From: JALYUS01 sp038231255
Lineage (GTDB): Bacteria > Chloroflexota > Chloroflexia > Thermomicrobiales > JALYUS01
Assembly (NCBI GenBank): GCA_038231255.1
Contig: JBBRLR010000007.1
Span: 21,601 to 85,600 of the forward strand
Reading direction: 5' to 3'
Length of the DNA stretch: 64,000 nucleotides
Shown here: piece after piece, positions 7,843 through 16,793 of the stretch
Numbering within the stretch: position 1 is the first letter of the stretch
Layout: every line of letters begins with the position of its first letter
Notes under the pieces: generated by a model
The model's database searches: none
What the model was told of the DNA's origin: nothing
The model's input: the letters and a program-made list of their open reading frames with translations, nothing else
Program-made: the position numbers and the translations under genes

Positions 7843-9276
7843 CACAACGGTCAGGTCGAGGCCGAGTACGCGGCTCAGTTTGCGCAGCGTGCTGGTCTGG
7901 TGGCCGAGGCCGAGGGCAACGTGGTGGGTCGGGCCTTCGGCGCACCAGCGTTCGATAAAAGCCGCAGGGCCACCGGCGAACTTCAGGCGCGAGTTCGTGT
8001 TGCCAGTGCGGAGGACGGGACCGGGGACGCACTCGCCTTCCGCCGCCAGTAATTTGAGATGGCCGTCCGCCGTCTGCGTCAGGCCGAGGATCGTGATTGG
8101 CCCGGTTCGGACGGTGAACTCGACGGATAAGCCGCCACCCCGCTTGCCGTGGAAGACTTCCAGCGCGCGGAGCGTCGGCGGCGCGGCGCTGATCGCGAGG
8201 TGGCCGGGGCCGTCGTGGCCCATCAGCAAAATATCGTCGTTGAAGTCCATCGCCATGAACTCCGCGAACGAGCCGCCGACGCCGAGCCGATCCATGATGA
8301 GCATCGCGACGCAAGTTTGCAGGTCACCCTCGCCCGCCGCCGGGATACCGCGCGCCGTCAGGAGCGAGTTGCCGACGATCAGCCCGGACGCCAACTGCTC
8401 GAACGGACCATTGGCCAGCCCGCGATAGTAGTAGGCGAGGCCATCCAGCGCGAAGTCGTCCGCCAGCCGATCCAGCCCGCAGGCGATCCGGGCCGAACGA
8501 TCGAGTGCGTCATCCGTGACGGGCGCGGCGATGGCGTCGCTGCCCGGCTCCGCGAAGACAAACGTAGCGCGGATTTCCGCCTCCTTCGCCGCCACGTCGG
8601 CGCCCGTCGCCGCATCCACGCGGGTTTGTAGGTCCTCCATCTCCAGTAGTTCGATGTGCGTGCCGAGTTGGGCCTGATGCATCGCGATGTCGGTGTGCAT
8701 ATCGAGCATCCCCGGATAGGTGTGGCCGAGGAAGCCGAAGCGCGCCTGCCGCACCGTCCGCGCGACGCCCGCCGCCGCCACCCATTCGGCAATCGCACCC
8801 CAGGCGCGCTCATCGTTGTAGAGCGTACCGGTAACGACATTGAAGGGGATGCGCGCGCGCGCGAAGACGCCCGCCAGTTCCGGGACAGAGCAGGCAGTGC
8901 AGTTCGCCAGCCATTCCGCCGTGTCCGTGTGTTCGTAATCGAGCGCGGCGACGGGTTGGAGGTTGAGGACGAGCACCGGCGCGTGCTGCCGCTGCACGAC
9001 GGGCAGAACTTGCGAGGAAGTCGCGTACGTACCGATAGAGCAGACAATCAGATCGAGATTTTCCCGCGCGAACCGCACGCCCGCTTCTCGCCCGGCCTCC
9101 GGCGTGTCCACCAGCCCGGCGGAAACAACCGACGCGCCGAGTTCGGCCAGGTGTGCCTCGACATCGCGCTGGTAGCCCACAAGCCGCTCGCGCAGCCCCG
9201 AAAACTGCGGCCAGTATGCCGCCAGCCCGATCCCGAACACCCCGACCCGCGCCGCCAACCGCTGCTTCCGCTCCAT
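7834..9276 (-). CDS. L-fucose/L-arabinose isomerase family protein
   Basis: A 480-residue protein with the fold of AraA/FucI ketol isomerases, which convert an aldose to a ketose in the cytoplasm using Mn2+. Metal and active-site candidates follow the AraA order: Glu in AAGEGDLQT, the acidic residues of MAMDFNDD followed by MGHDGPGH, and a C-terminal His in HHVALGLGH. GAGGAGG lies 7 bases before the ATG. Together with the downstream RhaM-like mutarotase it forms a two-gene sugar unit. No kinase or aldolase is adjacent, so the exact sugar cannot be fixed. Confidence 0.88.
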   Translation of the reverse strand: MERKQRLAARVGVFGIGLAAYWPQFSGLRERLVGYQRDVEAHLAELGASVVSAGLVDTPEAGREAGVRFARENLDLIVCSIGTYATSSQVLPVVQRQHAPVLVLNLQPVAALDYEHTDTAEWLANCTACSVPELAGVFARARIPFNVVTGTLYNDERAWGAIAEWVAAAGVARTVRQARFGFLGHTYPGMLDMHTDIAMHQAQLGTHIELLEMEDLQTRVDAATGADVAAKEAEIRATFVFAEPGSDAIAAPVTDDALDRSARIACGLDRLADDFALDGLAYYYRGLANGPFEQLASGLIVGNSLLTARGIPAAGEGDLQTCVAMLIMDRLGVGGSFAEFMAMDFNDDILLMGHDGPGHLAISAAPPTLRALEVFHGKRGGGLSVEFTVRTGPITILGLTQTADGHLKLLAAEGECVPGPVLRTGNTNSRLKFAGGPAAFIERWCAEGPTHHVALGLGHQTSTLRKLSRVLGLDLTVVEQ

Positions 9277-9424
9277 CCACCGCCTCCTCTGTTCGTCGGC
9301 ACGCCAATGCGCGGCATCGTATCATGAGGGATGAAAGGACAACATTCCTGGGGAGCGGACAATCGCAAGTGGTGTATGATTAGCGAATACGTAACATGTA
9401 CCGAATCCTGGAGAGGGTAGGTCA

Positions 9425-10627
9425 GTGCTACTCGAGAAAATGTGGTTATCCCATCCGGAAGAGGTGGAGAGCATAAATATTGAGCGAATCGTCGGCCTGG
9501 CTGGCGGTCTCCGCGATGGCAGTGATGGATCACTCGATTATCGCTCCTTCCTCTCACACATCTCGTCAAATCTTTTAGCACGATATGCTAGCGAGTGTTT
9601 GAGCGATTCATTCAAAATTAGTGGTTTTGCTCTACAAGATATTATCAACGAAGTTGGCCGACGATTGGATTTTGTTGTGACACATGGTCGCTATCAAGGA
9701 GTAAGGGGACAAAACAACGCTGATGGGTTATGGAGATCGACAGACGGCAATGCAATCATCGTAGAGATAAAGACTACGAATGCTTATGCCATCGATCTCA
9801 GCAAGATCGCAAACTATCGAGAGCAATACATTGTCTCTGAGAGTGCCGATTCTCGTTCATCAATCCTCATTATTGTCGGTCGCGATAATACAGGGGGACT
9901 TGAAGCCCAAGTACGGGGATCGAACTATGCGTCTACCACCAGACTCATCAGTATGGATGCTCTACTTCGGCTTCTACATATAAAGGAAAGTGCTGAATCT
10001 CCAGAAATTGGCCGAAAGATCCGGAGCATTTTGGCCCCCCATGATTTCATGAAGTTGGATGGTATCGTGGACCTCGTATTCTCGACAACCGAAGACATCC
10101 GATATAGCGAAAATGTCTCCGATAATCTGACCCAAGACACTTCCGTTCGTGTGCAAGTGCAAGAGAGCGGAAATGCTATCGATGTTCTTGAAAAACCCGT
10201 TCCTGCGCACTTCAACGAGGATTGCGTAGCCCGAATACAAAGACATCTGAATCGCACCTTGGTCCAGCGTACTCGCACCGTATATGCTGCCGATGATTTG
10301 ACCTTGGTATCTTGTGCCGTATCTAAAGTGTATGCTAGGAAGAATAGAGATGATTATTGGTTTGCATTCCATCAACATACAGCTCGAGAGATGGAGGAAA
10401 CGGTAGAGTCATTTGTTGGATTTGGCTGTGGGACCTCAGATAATGTTCTCTGTATACCGTTTTCAATCTTTGCTGGATGGCTGGAAGGGATGAATACTAC
10501 GGACAATAAAGGCCGATCCTATTGGCACGTCAGCATATCGGCTCAGCACGGAAAATTTACGCTTCATCGCAAGAAGGGATATCCGGTTGTAGATTTGAGC
10601 TCTTGGCTGCTGGGCAATCCGCGATGA
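9425..10627 (+). CDS. Putative PD-(D/E)XK nuclease, horizontally acquired
   Basis: A 400-residue protein with GTG start and GAGAGGGTAGGT just upstream. Residues about 85-125 hold the likely nuclease core: LDFVVTHG, then NADGLW, then IIVEIKTT, giving a D...ExK arrangement. A separate C-terminal region (about 290-395) contains YWFAFHQH, FGCGTSDNVLCIPFSIF, LEGMNTT, YWHVSI and HRKKGYPVVDLSSWL. I recall this pattern from restriction-endonuclease-like hypothetical proteins, but this is unconfirmed. The gene is much poorer in G+C than its neighbours and uses codons such as AGA and ATA that they avoid. It has no methylase or helicase neighbour. Confidence 0.6.
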   Translation: MLLEKMWLSHPEEVESINIERIVGLAGGLRDGSDGSLDYRSFLSHISSNLLARYASECLSDSFKISGFALQDIINEVGRRLDFVVTHGRYQGVRGQNNADGLWRSTDGNAIIVEIKTTNAYAIDLSKIANYREQYIVSESADSRSSILIIVGRDNTGGLEAQVRGSNYASTTRLISMDALLRLLHIKESAESPEIGRKIRSILAPHDFMKLDGIVDLVFSTTEDIRYSENVSDNLTQDTSVRVQVQESGNAIDVLEKPVPAHFNEDCVARIQRHLNRTLVQRTRTVYAADDLTLVSCAVSKVYARKNRDDYWFAFHQHTAREMEETVESFVGFGCGTSDNVLCIPFSIFAGWLEGMNTTDNKGRSYWHVSISAQHGKFTLHRKKGYPVVDLSSWLLGNPR

Positions 10628-10689
10628 AACACCCTGCGCAAGATTTGGACGTACATAATCCAACTTCCTGGTCGACTAGCAAGTGCAAA

Positions 10690-11412
10690 TCAATAGCGCA
10701 CCACCATTGTCTCAGCGTCGGGGATGCCACTTGCGCGCGTGATGCGTTTCCACTCCGCCACATCGAAGGGGACGCGGCAGAACTCGATGCTGAACCGGCA
10801 CTCGTCCGCCGACAGGATGGCGTATTCCGCCCACGGATCGGCGTGCAAATTCCCGCCCGGTTGGCGGGTGTTGTAGACGAATCCGACGCTCCCCGGATTG
10901 AAGAAGAGCGCGTCGTCGAGGCGGCGCAACTGCTGCAAGTGCGTGTGCCCGCCCGTGAGGATCGCCGGCAGGTACGCGCCCAGCAACCCGCGCACCTGCT
11001 CCTCCGGCGTTTCGGGCAAGATGATGTCGTCGAACGAGGTGGGGGAGCCGTGGAAGCAGAGCAATCGTCGGCTCCCCGGCAAGGCTATCTCGACCGTCGG
11101 CTGGAACATCGCGATCAACGCGCGATCCGCCTCGGAGAGCCGCGCGAGCGACCAATCCCGCGCGGCGTGCTGCTGCGGCGTCAACGCTTCCTCGCCGCTC
11201 TCCCCGGTCAGCAAAAAGGCATCGGCGTTGCCGGAGACAACCGGACAGCCCAGTTCCCGCAGGCGGGCCAGGACCTCGGCCGGTTGCGGCCCGCCCTGAA
11301 TGGCGTCGCCGAGGCAGACGACGCGATCAACCAGGCGCTCTCCGAGGTCGGCGAGCACCGCATCGAGCGCCACGGCATTGCCGTGGATGTCCGCGATCAC
11401 CGCAACACGCAT
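10690..11412 (-). CDS. Calcineurin-like metallophosphoesterase
   Basis: A 240-residue phosphoesterase of the YfcE/MJ0936 type. Dinuclear-metal ligands are visible in order: ADIHGN at the N-terminus, GDAIQGGP, SGNAD, FHGSP and GGHTH near residue 165. AAGGAGG stands 7 bases before the ATG. It is the last gene of the sugar-import operon, 24 bases after nagZ. The substrate may be a small phosphodiester or nucleotide; membership in the operon does not reveal it. Confidence 0.92.
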   Translation of the reverse strand: MRVAVIADIHGNAVALDAVLADLGERLVDRVVCLGDAIQGGPQPAEVLARLRELGCPVVSGNADAFLLTGESGEEALTPQQHAARDWSLARLSEADRALIAMFQPTVEIALPGSRRLLCFHGSPTSFDDIILPETPEEQVRGLLGAYLPAILTGGHTHLQQLRRLDDALFFNPGSVGFVYNTRQPGGNLHADPWAEYAILSADECRFSIEFCRVPFDVAEWKRITRASGIPDAETMVVRY

Positions 11413-11436
11413 CTCGTTCCTCCTTCATCGCGAGCG

Positions 11437-13059
11437 TTACAAAGGCACAACGGTCAGGCCATGCCCCAGCGGATAGCGCGGCCCGACGCTGACCGGCAAG
11501 TGCCCGCGCGGCGGCACCGCACCGGCGCAGATGGCGGCGGCGACATCGAGCGAGGCGGGGAGATCACCATACGTGGCGATGTGGGCGGCGGCCCACGGGA
11601 TGTCCGCGAGGTCGTACGGGGCACGGAGGGAGATGACAATTGTCGGCTTCTCCGCAATTTGCACGCACTTGAGCGCATCGGCCTGGTCAGCAAAGAGATT
11701 CGCGTCCCGCACCCCGACGATCAGCACAATCGCCTCTTGGGCGAGCGCCATCATCTCATTCAGCGCTTCCGGCGAAAGTGGAGATATTTCTTTCGCTTCC
11801 ACCGCGATGCCGCGGACATTCGCGAACCGCCGCTTGAATGCGTCGAGGACGGGCGACGGGGCAGATTGCCCTTCCTCGGCGGCATGCGCGGCTGGGAGCG
11901 TGAACTCGATCACGGCAAGGGACGCATCCGCCCCGAGGGGGAGCGCGCCCGGTCGCGCATCGAGCAGCGTCACGCCCGCCTCGGCGGCTGCGCGCACGAG
12001 ATTGTCATGTGACCCCACAACGTCCACGGACACGCTCGACTGCTCAGCGAGCCATTGTTTCAGGTGCAGAACACGGCGAACCGAGGCATCCACCTGCGCC
12101 ATGGGCAAGCGGCCATCGCCCACCGCATCACGCAACCCGGCGATAACCGCCGCTTCATCCCGCACCAGCAGCGGCTCGACGATGTCATTCCCCGCAATCA
12201 CTGCCGCCACGCTCCCGGCGACGATGCCATAGTGATCGTCAATCGCGTGCATCATCATCGCGTCGCTGATGATGACGCCCTCGAAGCCCATCTCCTCGCG
12301 CAAAAGCCCATTCAGAATGCGGGGCGAGAGCGTCGCGGGGAGACCGTCCGGTTCGAGCGCGGGGAAGCGGATATGCGAGGTCATCATGAGCGGTACGCCC
12401 GCCCGGATCGCGGCGGCGAAGGGCGGCAACTCGACGGCGCGGAGCCGGGCGAGATCGTGCGGGATTGTCGGCAGGGCAAGGTGCGAGTCCACCTGCGTAT
12501 CGCCGTGGCCGGGGAAGTGTTTGGCGGTCGCCGCGACACCCGCGTCCCGCAGCCCGCGTGCGAAGGCGACGACCATCTCACCCACTCGCTCCGGCGATTC
12601 GCCGAACGAGCGCGTGCCGATTACCGGGTTGAGCGGGTTATTGTTGACGTCCGCGACGGGCGCGAAATCGGTATTGATGCCGAGCGCGCGCAGTTCCCTC
12701 CCGACCGCGAAGCCAATCCGCTCGACCAGCGCGGTATCGCCTGTCGCGCCGAGGGCCATCGCACTCGGCGTCAACGTTGCCTCCCCCATCAACCGCCGGA
12801 CGCGCCCACCCTCCTGATCCACGCCGATAATCGGCGGCAGGCCATCCAGCGTCAGCAATTCGTGGATCGCCGTCGTCAATGCCAGCGTCTGCGCAATCGA
12901 GACGATGTTCCGACTGAACAGCACGACGCCCGCATACCGCCCTGCCCGCAGACGTGCCGCGCTCTCCGCGTCCATCGCCGTGCCGGGCAGCGTCGCCATC
13001 ACCAGTTGCCCGATCTTTTGTTCGATGGTCAAGCGCGGAAGGATGTTCTCCACTATCAC
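11437..13059 (-). CDS. nagZ: GH3 beta-N-acetylhexosaminidase, NagZ-like
   Basis: A 540-residue glycoside hydrolase family 3 enzyme that removes terminal N-acetylglucosamine from oligosaccharides or muropeptides. The N-terminal barrel contains GVDQEGGRV, the NagZ hallmark KHFPGHGD with a following DSH (general acid-base His), and the nucleophile Asp in IISDAMMMHAI. A C-terminal domain of about 200 residues makes it longer than Gram-negative NagZ, as in Gram-positive and Chloroflexota forms. The start is GTG at 13059, 13 bases after the permease stop. No signal peptide is visible, so it should act inside the cell on imported sugar. Confidence 0.93.
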   Translation of the reverse strand: MIVENILPRLTIEQKIGQLVMATLPGTAMDAESAARLRAGRYAGVVLFSRNIVSIAQTLALTTAIHELLTLDGLPPIIGVDQEGGRVRRLMGEATLTPSAMALGATGDTALVERIGFAVGRELRALGINTDFAPVADVNNNPLNPVIGTRSFGESPERVGEMVVAFARGLRDAGVAATAKHFPGHGDTQVDSHLALPTIPHDLARLRAVELPPFAAAIRAGVPLMMTSHIRFPALEPDGLPATLSPRILNGLLREEMGFEGVIISDAMMMHAIDDHYGIVAGSVAAVIAGNDIVEPLLVRDEAAVIAGLRDAVGDGRLPMAQVDASVRRVLHLKQWLAEQSSVSVDVVGSHDNLVRAAAEAGVTLLDARPGALPLGADASLAVIEFTLPAAHAAEEGQSAPSPVLDAFKRRFANVRGIAVEAKEISPLSPEALNEMMALAQEAIVLIVGVRDANLFADQADALKCVQIAEKPTIVISLRAPYDLADIPWAAAHIATYGDLPASLDVAAAICAGAVPPRGHLPVSVGPRYPLGHGLTVVPL

Positions 13060-13072
13060 GGATATTCCCGCC

Positions 13073-13930
13073 TTATCCCTTCACCGCGCCCATCCGCACG
13101 CCCTCGATGAAGTAGCGCTGGAAGATCAGGAAGAAGACGATCATCGGCAAGGCCGCGAGCGCCGCGCCCGCGAAGATCAGGCCGAAATCGGTGCGAAATT
13201 CCCCTTGCAGGCTGGCGACGCCAACCGGCAGCGTGTAGTGCTGGCTTTTTTGCAGCACGATCAGCGGCCAAAGAAAGTCGTTCCAGTAGCGCACGAACGA
13301 GAAGATCGCCAGCGCGCCGAGGGCGGGCTTGGAGAGCGGCACGATGATCCGCCAAAAGACGCCCGGCTCGGTGCAGCCGTCCATCCGTGCCGCTTCTTCG
13401 AGTTCGGAAGGGAGCGTCTGGATGTACTGCCGCATCAGGAAGATGCCGAAAACATCCGCCGTACCCGGCAGGATGACCGCGAGGATGTTGTTGATGAGAT
13501 GCAACTGCCGCGCGACGACATAGAGCGGCACGAGTGTGACATGCGACGGGATCATCAGCGTGCTGAGGATCAGCCAGAAAAAGAAGTTGCGGCCCGGAAA
13601 GCGCTTCTTCGCAAATGCATACCCGGCCATCGTGTCGAAGAGCAGATGAAAGGCGGTGACGCTCAAACTAATCAGCAGGCTGTTCAGCGCCCAGCGCCAG
13701 TAATCCTTCGCCTGCGTGAAGAGACGCGTAAAATTGGCGAGACTCGCATGGATTGGGATCAAGTCCGGCGGCGTCCTGACCGAGTTTTCCGTCGGCGTGA
13801 ACGCCGTGATGTACAGCCAGTACATCGGCCAGAGCGCGACAATCGCGACGACGATCAACACCACCCAGACCAGAATCCCCGGCCGCTTGACGCCCGACGA
13901 TGACCCTTCACGCGCGACACCACGAGCCAC
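13073..13930 (-). CDS. CUT1 sugar ABC transporter permease, MalG-type
   Basis: Inner-membrane permease with about six transmembrane helices. The EAA loop that docks the ATPase is present (EEAARMDGCTEPGVFWRIIVPLSKPAL region). The GTG at 13930 is preferred because AAAGGGTTGG precedes it. An upstream TTG at 13963 would add 11 residues reaching towards a dispersed repeat. It is the second of two permeases in the operon, between the MalF-type gene and nagZ. Confidence 0.92.
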   Translation of the reverse strand: MARGVAREGSSSGVKRPGILVWVVLIVVAIVALWPMYWLYITAFTPTENSVRTPPDLIPIHASLANFTRLFTQAKDYWRWALNSLLISLSVTAFHLLFDTMAGYAFAKKRFPGRNFFFWLILSTLMIPSHVTLVPLYVVARQLHLINNILAVILPGTADVFGIFLMRQYIQTLPSELEEAARMDGCTEPGVFWRIIVPLSKPALGALAIFSFVRYWNDFLWPLIVLQKSQHYTLPVGVASLQGEFRTDFGLIFAGAALAALPMIVFFLIFQRYFIEGVRMGAVKG

Positions 13931-13971
13931 GACTACCAACCCTTTCAAAACAACGAGAAACAAACCGCGGA

Positions 13972-14062
13972 GAAACGCAAAGGCGCAAAGGACGCAAAGG
14001 GGAACGGAGAAATTTTGTTTTCATCCTTTCTCTTCTTTGCGTTCTTTGCGCCTTTGCGTTTC
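13972..14062. repeat. Dispersed CGCAAAGG inverted repeat
   Basis: Arms at 13972-14000 and 14035-14062, built from tandem CGCAAAGG units, pair over about 28 bases with one mismatch. They fill the space between the two permease genes. The same family lies inside the DUF4129 gene at 23547-23657, and a lone unit lies at about 45988. Confidence 0.88.
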
Positions 14063-14075
14063 AATCGCTTTCTCC

Positions 14076-15026
14076 CTAATACTCCACGTTGCTGCGGAGG
14101 AAGCGGAATTGCAGGGCCGACACGGAAGCGATGATGAGGAAGAGGATGAATGCCTGCGCCGCCGCGACGCCGTAGCGGAATTGCTGGAAGCCATTCTGGT
14201 AGATCTGCGTGACGATTACCTGCGTGCTGTTGCCGACGCCGCTCGGTACCATGATGAAGATTTTCTCGAAGACCTCGAAACTGGCGATCGTGTAGAGCAC
14301 CGTCAAATACAGCGTCGTCGGCTTGATGAGCGGTAGCGTGATATTCCACCAGCGGCGGATCGGGCCCGCGCCGTCCAGTTCGGCGGCTTCATACAGTTCG
14401 GTCGGGATGCCGCCCATCGCCGCACTAAAAAGCACCACCGCCGTCGCGGGGACCGTGAGGATCGTCGAGAGCGTGATGCTCTTCAGTGCGATATCCGGGT
14501 CGGAAAGCCACTTGACCGGGCCGAGATGGACGACGCTGAGCAGGTAATTCAAGAAGCCCCACTGCGTGTTGTACATCCACCGCCAGATCATCGCGATGAT
14601 CACGGCGCTCGTCACGGCGGGCAGGTAGAAGGCGGCACGGAAAAACGTTTGCGCGTATTTGCCGAGCGGTTGGATCAGACTGGCGAGGATCAATCCGACG
14701 AAGATGTTCGCCGTCACTGTGAAGACGGTGTAGAAAAGCGTGTTCCTGAGCGCCTGCTTGAAGACGCCGCTCTGCGTCGTGAAAGCGTCGAGGTAATTCT
14801 GGAAGCCCACCCATGTCGAGTGCCCGCTCAGGCGGTAATTCTGGAGCGAAATGAGGAAGGCATAGACGACCGGCGCGAGCCGGAAGACCGCGAAGACGAT
14901 CATGCTCGGCAGGATGAACGCATACCCCCACCCGTACCGCTTGATGAAACGGCGAATGGGGGAAAGTAACGAGTACTGAGTACCGAGTACTGAGGGGGAT
15001 GATTGCTCACGCTCCGTGCTTACCAT
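14076..15026 (-). CDS. CUT1 sugar ABC transporter permease, MalF-type
   Basis: A 316-residue permease with six predicted transmembrane helices and the EAA motif (YEAAELDGAGPIRRWWNITLPLIKP region). The start is the ATG at 15026 with GGTGGA upstream. Residues about 9-22 (SSPSVLGTQYSLLSP) are translated from a copy of the GTACTGAGTAC dispersed repeat, so the cytoplasmic tail is partly repeat-derived. It lies between the binding protein and the MalG-type permease. The operon has no ATPase; a shared MsiK-like ATPase elsewhere is the usual solution. Confidence 0.92.
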   Translation of the reverse strand: MVSTEREQSSPSVLGTQYSLLSPIRRFIKRYGWGYAFILPSMIVFAVFRLAPVVYAFLISLQNYRLSGHSTWVGFQNYLDAFTTQSGVFKQALRNTLFYTVFTVTANIFVGLILASLIQPLGKYAQTFFRAAFYLPAVTSAVIIAMIWRWMYNTQWGFLNYLLSVVHLGPVKWLSDPDIALKSITLSTILTVPATAVVLFSAAMGGIPTELYEAAELDGAGPIRRWWNITLPLIKPTTLYLTVLYTIASFEVFEKIFIMVPSGVGNSTQVIVTQIYQNGFQQFRYGVAAAQAFILFLIIASVSALQFRFLRSNVEY

Positions 15027-15120
15027 GTCACATCCACCGCGCACCGAGTGGCAGTACTGAGTACGGAGGAGCAGGCATCTCCTCTCAGTACTCAGTACTC
15101 AGTACTCAGTACTCGCTACT
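14965..15120. repeat. Dispersed GTACTGAGTAC repeats
   Basis: Copies at 14965-14996 (inside the permease coding region), about 15051-15069, and 15081-15120 (tandem CAGTACT units) are in inverted orientation to one another. They span the junction between the binding-protein and first permease genes. Confidence 0.85.
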
Positions 15121-16645
15121 TCTTCTTTGCGAGGATGTCGTTGATCTCCTTCGCCGGGTTGTTCATCGCCTGCTCGGCAGTGATCTTGCCGAAGACGGCA
15201 TTCTGGATGTTCGGGTGGATGATCGTGCGAATCTGCGGCCAGTCGGCGATGATCGGCGTGATGTAGCAGGCGGGCACGAGCGGCTCGAACTTGTTGATCG
15301 GATCGGGCGCCTTGACGGATTTACGCGCGCCGGGGGCGAGGTAGAAGGTCGGCACATCCTGCCCGACCTGCGCGCTCGTCAGGTATCGTCCGAGGTCCAT
15401 CGCCGCCTGCAACTTCGTCTTGTCCTTGTTGGTCGCGACCGAGATCAGGCCGATCCCGCCCGCCGTGCCCGGTTTGCCGGACGTGCCCGTCGGCATCGCG
15501 CGGATGTCGAAGTTGAGGTTCTTCTCCTTGTACTGCGCCGAGGAGCCGCTCGGCTCGCTGTACATGGCGACGAGTTTCTTGTCCTGGAACGAGGTGAGGA
15601 TGTCCTGCGTGGACTGCGTACCGAAGTCCGGCGGCGTTACTTTATGCTTCTGCGCGAGGTCCACGAGTTTCTGCAGGCCGCTAATCCCTCCCGACGTGTT
15701 GAAGGTGTACTTCGTGTTGTCCGCGCTCAGGGGCAGCGAGCCGTCGTTGAGGATGAAGGGCCACGTATTGACGAGGCCAGGGTCAATGCCGCCCGTGTAG
15801 CCGTACACCTTCTCACCATTCGCACGCTGGAAGGTTAGTTTCTTGGCAGTATCCACGAACTCATCGTAGGTCCAGGTCGGCCCCGGCGGGGTAACGCCTT
15901 TTTCCTTGAAAATGTCGAGGTTGAGATACATCGCGACGGGCGGTACCCAGAGCGGCCACGCATACGCCTTGCCGCCGATCTTCACGGAGTCGAAGACGTT
16001 CGGGATCAGGTCGCCCTTGTCGTCCGCCGTCAAGAAGTCGTCAATCGGCGCGACGAGACCGTCCTGCACCAGCAGCGGCAGGATGTCGGAGGGCAGGCGG
16101 AAGATGTCCACACTGCTACCGCCCTGCACCGCCTGCGTCAACTTCGTGAAGCCATCTTGATCGCCGGTGTAGCCGGTCACTTCGACCTTGATGTCCGGGT
16201 TCGCCTTCGTGAAATTGGCGACGGCCGCGTCCATCAGTTTGCCGGTCGTGTTACCGCCGTTCGGCTGATAGCCGAGCACCCAGTACTGCAAGGTGCCCTT
16301 GAAACCGCTCTTGCTCGCCGCGAGGCTGCCAGCGGACGCGCTCGTTGTCGCGGCGGGGCTGGCGGCGGTCGTCCCGGTCGTCGCGGCCGCACTGCCCGCA
16401 GGCTTCGTCGCGGCAACGGCAGAGGCGGATGTAGCCGCCGTGGCGGCAGGTGCGGTCGTGGCGGCAGGGGCGGTCGTCCCGCTCGCCGCAGTCGTGCTGG
16501 CGGGCTTCGGCGTATCGGTCGCCGTGCTCCCACCGCAAGCGGCGAGGACGGCGGCGACGCTCGCCCCGGCGGCCAGTTTCAGCAGGTCCCGGCGACGAAG
16601 CGACTGCCCGCCCCCTCCCATGCGCATCTCGTCCGAGCGGTTCAT
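15116..16645 (-). CDS. Sugar ABC transporter substrate-binding lipoprotein
   Basis: A 509-residue family 1 extracellular solute-binding protein. The N-terminus has twin arginines (LRRRDLLKLAAG) and a lipobox ending in LAAC, so it is probably a Tat-exported lipoprotein. A 75-residue Ala/Thr/Pro linker follows, then the binding fold (GTLQYWVLGYQPNGG, VDIFRLPSD, AWPLWVPPVAMYLNLDIF). GGGGAG lies 5 bases before the ATG at 16645; the frame extends upstream without support. It is the first gene of a five-gene minus-strand operon. With nagZ downstream, N-acetylglucosamine-containing oligosaccharides are the likely ligand (inference). Confidence 0.94.
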   Translation of the reverse strand: MNRSDEMRMGGGGQSLRRRDLLKLAAGASVAAVLAACGGSTATDTPKPASTTAASGTTAPAATTAPAATAATSASAVAATKPAGSAAATTGTTAASPAATTSASAGSLAASKSGFKGTLQYWVLGYQPNGGNTTGKLMDAAVANFTKANPDIKVEVTGYTGDQDGFTKLTQAVQGGSSVDIFRLPSDILPLLVQDGLVAPIDDFLTADDKGDLIPNVFDSVKIGGKAYAWPLWVPPVAMYLNLDIFKEKGVTPPGPTWTYDEFVDTAKKLTFQRANGEKVYGYTGGIDPGLVNTWPFILNDGSLPLSADNTKYTFNTSGGISGLQKLVDLAQKHKVTPPDFGTQSTQDILTSFQDKKLVAMYSEPSGSSAQYKEKNLNFDIRAMPTGTSGKPGTAGGIGLISVATNKDKTKLQAAMDLGRYLTSAQVGQDVPTFYLAPGARKSVKAPDPINKFEPLVPACYITPIIADWPQIRTIIHPNIQNAVFGKITAEQAMNNPAKEINDILAKKK

Positions 16646-16793
16646 TGGTGCTCCCCATTCCTTCACATCATCAACGATGGACACATTATCCGCTACCGAA
16701 TGGCAAACATACAAATGCGCGGGTATTCCGCTCTCCAACGGCGAACAAACCGTCAGAGATAGCCTTTTTGAGACGTGCCTACCTGCACGAAAT

